A stretch of DNA of 7,225 bases. It comes from Patescibacteria group bacterium. GTDB lineage: Bacteria > Patescibacteriota > Minisyncoccia > Sungbacterales > GWA2-42-14. The stretch is taken from assembly GCA_018971745.1 (NCBI GenBank), contig JAGXAD010000033.1, positions 1 to 7,225 on the forward strand, in the 5' to 3' direction. The position numbers were made by a program, and so were the translations under genes. The notes under the pieces were generated by a model, which saw only the letters and a list, made by a program, of their open reading frames with translations, was not told the origin of the DNA and searched no databases. Shown here piece after piece: positions 1 to 6,400 of the stretch (position 1 is its first letter; every line of letters begins with the position of its first letter).

Positions 1-191
1 AAGACTATTGTTCTCCGTTTGCCTCCGTACCGAGTTGTTCCTATGTCGGATCTCCTGATTCTCAAAACTATCAATATTGCAAACAGTGTTTCCCTGATAA
101 ATAAATTTCTAATATTCTGTTCCACCGGCGGCAGAGAAAAGCGCATGGTGGATAACTTTATTTATTTTTCCGTCTCTACGATTGTATATTG

Positions 192-197
192 TATAAT
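192..197 (+). promoter_or_regulatory. Candidate -10 box (TATAAT)
   Basis: A perfect TATAAT lies in an AT-rich stretch upstream of the giant gene. At the usual 16-18 bp spacing I see no good -35 hexamer (TCCGTC or TTCCGT at best), and there is no exact TGn extension. Transcription from here would start near 203-205, giving a leader of about 180 nt to ATG 386 or about 38 nt to ATG 242. Confidence 0.35.
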
Positions 198-216
198 GAA
201 AGTGTTTTATTATCTG

Positions 217-226
217 CTCCGCGGAG
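217..226. promoter_or_regulatory. Perfect 10-bp palindrome CTCCGCGGAG followed by T6
   Basis: The palindrome sits about 20 bp downstream of the candidate -10 box and is followed by six T (227-232). As RNA it could form only a 3-bp stem with a 4-nt loop, too weak for a terminator. It may be a protein-binding site. Its GGAG (223-226) could act as a Shine-Dalgarno for TTG 239 (12 nt) or ATG 242 (15 nt), both longer than optimal. Confidence 0.25.
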
Positions 227-330
227 TTTTTTCGTTTATTGATGTTCGGGAGAGTACGGCTGGCGCAAAGTAACTCTTTTATTTTTTTATTTACCATAAA
301 AAATTTTGTTTTTGCCTACGGTTATATTCT

Positions 331-351
331 GCGGGGCGGATTCCGTCCCGC
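331..351 (+). promoter_or_regulatory. Strong GC-rich stem-loop upstream of ATG 386
   Basis: Arms GCGGGGCGG (331-339) and CCGTCCCGC (343-351) pair over 9 bp, including one G-U, around a 3-nt ATT loop. The stem lies 34 nt before ATG 386. No T-tract follows it on either strand, so it is not a typical intrinsic terminator. It could be a leader structure that modulates translation or mRNA stability. If translation began at 242 it would instead be coding. Confidence 0.5.
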
Positions 352-385
352 AGCGTTAACGATAGCCCGAAACAACATTGCCGCT

Positions 386-475
386 ATGCAACGAGTGTGC
401 AGGATAAGTTTGGCAAGCGCATGTGCGTTTGCGTTTTTATTTGTCTTTACGGGCGGCATGCCGAACGCATACGCC
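386..475 (+). other. Sec signal peptide (residues 1-30)
   Basis: The N-terminus has a short basic n-region (MQRVCR), a hydrophobic core (residues 12-21, ACAFAFLFVF) and a polar c-region ending in Ala-Tyr-Ala before Ala-Ile-Thr, fitting the AxA rule for signal peptidase I between residues 30 and 31. There is no lipobox cysteine at the cleavage site, so a lipoprotein is unlikely. This segment is the main reason for preferring ATG 386 over ATG 242. Confidence 0.8.
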
Positions 476-3400
476 GCAATTACGGTGTCAGCTCCTCCGA
501 TTGATGCCGTATTTATGGATACCACCGCGGGAGGAGGCGCCTTGATGCCGCTTGCGCAATTTAAACTTACCGGCGACGGCGCGACCACCCTGACCAATGT
601 CAAAGTCGCGATTTACTCCACTACCACGCCAAACAATTTAAACACCGGCGAAGTCAACAAATTGTTTTTATATAAGGAATCCGGAACGCATGCCGGTTTT
701 CAGCCAAACGAAGACATCTTGCTCAACACCGGGGCAAACGCGGTAACTGATCCCGCAACCAGCACAATGATTACGCTCACGGTGGACACGGCGCAAAATG
801 CCGTGGCAACCGCTCCCACGGATTATTTTTTGGTGGCAAAGGCAACCACCAGCGCCGCAATCGTGAACGGCCACGCGCTCTACGCGACCACCACAACTGG
901 CTGGATCACAACTTCCGCGGGCGCAATCGGAAATGCATTTGTAGCGCAGAAAAAATTTATTCTGCAACAGAGCGCAAACATTAAAATCAGCGAAGTCAAA
1001 GCCGGAAGCACGAACAATACCGGAGACGAATTTGTCGAATTGTACAACGCATCCGATGTCGCAGTTGACCTTTCAGCATTGCCGCTGAACATGTATATCT
1101 TTGATGCCAACGGCGGAGTGGGCGCCGGCGCAAAACCGCTTACCTATTTTCAATCCATAATTCCCAAAAACGGATTCTTTCTGCTTGCCTCGCAAACCAA
1201 CTATAGCGGATCAACGCCGCCGGATGCCGTCTACACCACGCTTTCCGGAAACACGCTCGGGTCAAACGGAGGATTGTCCATTGCCACTTCATCCGCAGCG
1301 GTCAACGCAACCAGTTCGGCGATAGATCGCATTGGGTGGGGGAATCAGCCGCTTGCCAATGCCGAAGGAACGCGTCCTGCAGACCTTGCAAACGACCAGA
1401 GTTTGGAACGAAAAGCAGTGTCGGGTTCAACCAATACCACGATGGCGCCGGGCGGCATTGACTCAACCAAAGGAAACAGTTACGACACCAATAACAACGC
1501 AAACGACTTTGTGCTGCAGACGGGAAGCGGCATTTTTCCGCAAAATACTGCGAGCCCGGCTGAATTTCCTTTTGGCGGCGGCGGCCAGGACACGCAAAAC
1601 CCCCAAGTGATGGGTTCGTTCCCGGGTCCGAATCAGACCAACGTTCCGATTGACATGCCATTCATTGGATTTGGATTTAACAAAATGGTTGCAACCTCAA
1701 CGATTATTTCCGCAACGGCAACGAGCACGGTAACGCTCACGACCGGCGGCGGGCCGAATTTATGCGTCAGCGTCGCGTATAATCCCTTTCCGAGCAATTA
1801 CGAACCTCCGGCAAAATGCGTGCTTCCGTTTCAATCGGATCCAAACGCAAAATTAAGCCCGAGCACCGTATATACATTTACCGTAACCAGCGACGTGCAG
1901 GATTTTTCCGGGAACCATCTTGACCAGGATCAGTTTACCGCAGGCAGCCAATCATATCAGATAACTTTCACAACGGGGAGCGCAACGCAAAGTATGACCG
2001 ACTCGATTCCGCCGAATGTGGTTGGAACTTCCCCGTTTCCCGGCAGCATGAATGTTCCCACAAATATCGCAAAAATGTTCGTGAAGTTCAGCCAATCAGC
2101 AATGGACGCAACCACAATGAACCAGAGTACGATTACGTTAACCAATTCCGCCGGTACGCCCGTCAGCCTTTCCGGGTTCTTCTACAGCGCAACGACGAGC
2201 ACGCTTAGTTTTGTGCCGGCTTCGCTTTCCGCAAGCACGATGTACACGCTCACGGTTCTGCCGAGCGTAAAAAACAACAACGGTATTTTTATGCCGGCTC
2301 CGTACGTCAGCGTATTTACAACAGGCGCGGGAGCCGACGTAACTGCGCCTGCAGTCGTAGGAGTCGTTCCGGTTCCCGGATCCACGCTTCCGCTCAATGC
2401 CGTTGATTTTGTTTTTGTAACTGACGATGATCTTGATGCCACAACGGCAACATCCGGAGCCGTTACGTTATCCGTAGGCGGAAACAATCTTCCCGGCGTA
2501 GTAAGTTATGACCCTACGGCAAAAGAAGGACATTTTACCGCAACCAACGTTCTCCCGGCAAATTTAAACAACGCCTTAACGTTAACTCTGGTTGCCGGCG
2601 CGTTAAAAAACGTCTCGGGCATTCCTATCGCCGCAAAAACATACGGTTGGTCAACCGAAACAACTAATTCCGACGTAACCGGTCCCTCAATCTCATTTGC
2701 GAATGCGGACCAATTCAGCATAGCAATCACGTTTAACGAAGCGGTCAAACAAACCGATGCGGCTAATCTGGCGAATTATACGCTCTCGGTCGCTTCCAAT
2801 CCGATTACCCTCAGCAGTTTGGCGGGACACACGATAAGTTATGACGTTTCAAAACGGACCGCAAAAATTTCCGGCGTGTTTTTGCAGCCGGGCGCAACAT
2901 TTCAAGTAACGGTTTCAAATGTGTTTGACATTTCAGGGAATCCCATGTCCGGGTCCGCATCGTTTTCGGGAACCGTATTGAGTCCGCAGCAATCAGGAGG
3001 CATTCTCGGTCCCGGAGATTCAAGCGGCAATTTTGGTCCGCAAATAAATAATTTTACTTCTTCCGGCATCGGCTTTATGCCCGGCATGAGAGTGATGCCG
3101 ATGAATTCGTTTATTTCCGCGACCACGACCTACGGCTTTGAGATGCCAATTTCAAAGCGGATTCCGGCAAACGGTAAAATTGTAATCACTTTTCCCGCAA
3201 GTTCTGATTTTGGGGTGTGTTGCGCATTGTACACTTCCACCGACAATCCATTTATTACGTCCCAAAACGCCGATATTAACGGACCGGGGGACGGAACAGT
3301 CGGTTTCAGCGCAATTGCTTCCAATCTTTCGGCAAAAAATATCAGCCTTACCTTAAATACGGCAACGCAACAAACATCAGGAGGCGACACGCATGATTTC

Positions 3401-6400
3401 TTAAGGTTCGCGGTCACCGGCGTTAAAAATCCGTCTATTCCAAAAGGCATGGACAGTTCCGGATACAGCCTTGACATCAAAACGATAAGTGACACGGGCG
3501 CATTGTTAGAATCGTTTACGTCAAGCCCGGTTTACATTACCGGAGGCGCCATTGACGGTTCCGCAACGACCACGATTACCGGTACGGTTTCCGGAAACGG
3601 AGGCAATCTCGGAGGCGTAACAATCCGCATGATGTCTCCGCAAACGGGCATGGTGTCAACGAATACGGATAATTCCGGAGTATATTCGTTTACCAATGTT
3701 CCGGTGAACAAACAAATCGCTAATTTCGGCAACACGGGGACTGAATATGATTTGTCGACCGACCCGATTGTGTTGCCGACCAGCACGACTACCGCGTTCT
3801 TCGGCGAACCAATGCCGACTCCGGTGCACGCGACGTCAACCGATGTGGTGATACAAAACTATTCCTTAACCGCGACCACGTCCGCGCTTACGCTTACGGT
3901 AAAATTAACCGGCGATAATTCCGCGAATGCTATTTTCTCCGCTGGAGAAAAAATGGACGTATTTGCCGGCGGTCCCGGAAAGTTTTTTGTGCAGACCATT
4001 ACCACTTCGGCAACAAATTATTCCGGAACCGTTATTGCAACATTGCCGTTTCCGGCGGCTACGGCAAGCAACGGCAGTTGGGGAGTGGGAGTCGGCCCCG
4101 CCATGCCCAAAGGCATGGGCGGCATGCAGTTTGGGCCGCCGCCGGCGCCGAATTGGGTTGTGCCAAAACCGGTTGAAGTCGTGATCTCAGGATGTCCGGC
4201 TGCGTGCGCCGCCGCAATCAATAATTCTTCAGCTTCCTCATATACATTTACCGTTTCTGCGACTAATCGCGCCATTACGGGTGTCTTAAAAGACGGATCC
4301 GGGAACGCAATATCCGGCGCTCAAGTATATGCGTTTTCCCCGACCTTGGGCATTGGCAATCAAACGCAAACCTCTCCGACGGGCGCATTTACCGTTAAAG
4401 TTACTGACGGTTCGTTTAATGTCGGCGCAGCCGTACCCGGAGTCGGGCGTTCGCGCGAGGTCCCGGTCGTGGTAAACGGAAACGGCGTGTTCGTGGACGG
4501 ATCGGCAATTGCGTCAACCGGATCAAGCGGAGCGGCTCCGTTTACCCTAACGATTAAAAAATCAAGCTACACGATTACCGGCAGAGTGTCCGACGGAAGC
4601 AATATTATTTCTAACGCTCCGGTATTTGCGTATCGGACCGACGCCCCCGGCCACATTGACGCGATGACCAGTTCCGACGGCACCTACACCCTGTATGTTG
4701 ATACCGGATCGTGGAAAGTGGGAAGTTTTATTCCCGGATTCGGGCCCATGCCGGAGCAAACCGTTACCATTACCGCCTCAAGTCAATCCAATATTAATTT
4801 TTCTCCTTCAACCGCAACTACATTCAATATGATCAGCGGGACCGTATTTGAATCGGCTGACGCCGTTATTGACAGCGGTGAAGGCATTTCGGGCGTGGTA
4901 GTCCGCGTATCCGGCGCGAACGGAACCAACGAAACCATTACCGGCTCAGACGGCACATATTCGCTTCGCGTGCCGTCAGGAAGTTATTCGTTTACGGATA
5001 TTTTTAAACCCGGGTACGGAAAAATTGCACCCTTGAATGAAAACCTGGCTGCCATTACGACCATAGACGCAACTTCCGATGTGACCAAAAATATCAGGGT
5101 GAAAACGCGGGATACCGTAACCGTTACGATTAAGGATTCCAACGGAAACGCGCTTACGGTTTCTAAAGCGTATATCGATCTTTTTGATGCGACAAAAAAT
5201 TTAGGCAACCACGCGGAAATTACTAATGGCGCAAGTACCACTATCCAAATCGCTGATGGCGCAAGCACTACGATTCGGGCGTTTATTCAAGGAGTGCCGC
5301 CGGCAAATATTTCCGTTGCTTCCGATGATGCGGTGAATACGCGGGTGCTCGGCGGCGTGCTGGAAGTAAACGGGCCAGAAAAAATTAAAATTGTTGTCAA
5401 TACCGCAACGGCCGCCATGACTACCATATTAGGAACCGTCTATGCCGGCACGGCAACGGCCGGCAATGAGGTGGCAAACGCCTGGGTGCAGTTTGTTGAC
5501 CCGACGAATAACGTGCTGTTCGGGACGCAGGCAACTTCAAGCGGCGCGTATTCCATTCAGTTGGCAAACGGCACCTATCAGGTGCAAGCCATGAAACCGG
5601 GATTTATTGGCGTGCCGGTTTCAATGACGGTGAGCGTTGCCACCACGACGGCGAATGTTTTGGTTACTCAAGCGGCATTATCCATTTCAGGTACGGTTAC
5701 TGCCGGAGGTTCAGCGGCTACGGATGCCTATGTGTGGGCTGAAAAGGCGGGTGGCGGTTTTTCATCAACGAAAACAAGCAGTTCGGGGGCTTTCACGCTT
5801 AGCGTTGATTCGGGACAATGGAGAGTATTTGCGGCTGCGGACGGGTATCAGAAATCCGCGTACGGTTTAAATCCGGTATCAGCAGGCGCAACAGGAATAG
5901 CCATAACACTCTCATCCACCGCTTCCATATCCTCGAAAACCACTACGTCAAATTCGTTTAGCGATACCTCAGTCGGTACCCTTTCTGACAACACCGTTGG
6001 AGTAGGGGTATCCCTGGATTCCGGGGCATTGGGTTCAGCAGGAAATACGGCATATCTTTCCGCAAAACAAACCTCAAATATACCCCAATCTACTGATACG
6101 AATATTGTTGCAAGCCGTGCTGTTGATATTTCGGCCACAGCCGGGTCAAGCGCGGTTACCAATTTACAAAGCGGCAAAAAAGCAGAAGTAACGCTTAACT
6201 ATACCAAAGCGGATCTCGCAACTGCAGGCATTACCACTACCACGGAAGTCGGCACGCTCAAGGTATCAAGCTGGAGCGACGACAAAAAAGCATGGGAGTC
6301 ACTGACTACTGTGGCGACCTATAAGGACTCTAATGGAGCCGCGGTTGCGTCTCCAACGGCTAATCTTTCAAATGTTTCGAGCATAGATTTTATTACCGAG

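Larger units (their letters stand above)
1..385. other. AT-rich upstream region without a recognisable gene
   Basis: This stretch is visibly more AT-rich than the coding sequence after 386. One plus-strand frame is open from base 1 to a TAA at 271-273 (90 codons). Its translation is hydrophobic, resembles no family I know, and has no convincing start; it could be chance or the tail of an unseen gene. I see no tRNA or clear intrinsic terminator. The notable elements are the -10-like box, a palindrome and a GC-rich hairpin, listed separately. Confidence 0.6.

Noticed and set aside
77..105. Second promoter candidate with TTGCAA at 77-82
   Set aside because: The hexamer at the right spacing (AATAAA at 100-105) is a poor -10 match; AT-rich DNA gives many such chance hits.
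217..232. Intrinsic terminator at CTCCGCGGAG plus T6
   Set aside because: The palindrome has no room for a loop beyond a 3-bp stem, so the hairpin would be too weak to terminate transcription.
109..297. Minus-strand 62-codon frame in the upstream region
   Set aside because: It is short, unrecognisable, overlaps the opposite-strand open frame and the candidate promoter, and has no clear ribosome binding site.
1332..1610. Plus-strand 92-codon frame inside the giant gene
   Set aside because: It overlaps the LTD-coding part in another frame, and its translation is Arg/Thr/Gln-rich with no domain pattern.
2423..2437. Asp-rich stretch DDDLD (residues 680-684) as an EF-hand-like or dockerin calcium site
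   Set aside because: It lacks the D-x-D-x-D-G spacing and lies where Ig-like domains normally have an acidic/Met turn; no second calcium loop is nearby.
3927..4184. Plus-strand 85-codon frame inside the giant gene
   Set aside because: It is out of frame with a clearly coding region and has a low-complexity Arg/Pro/Leu composition typical of a shadow frame.
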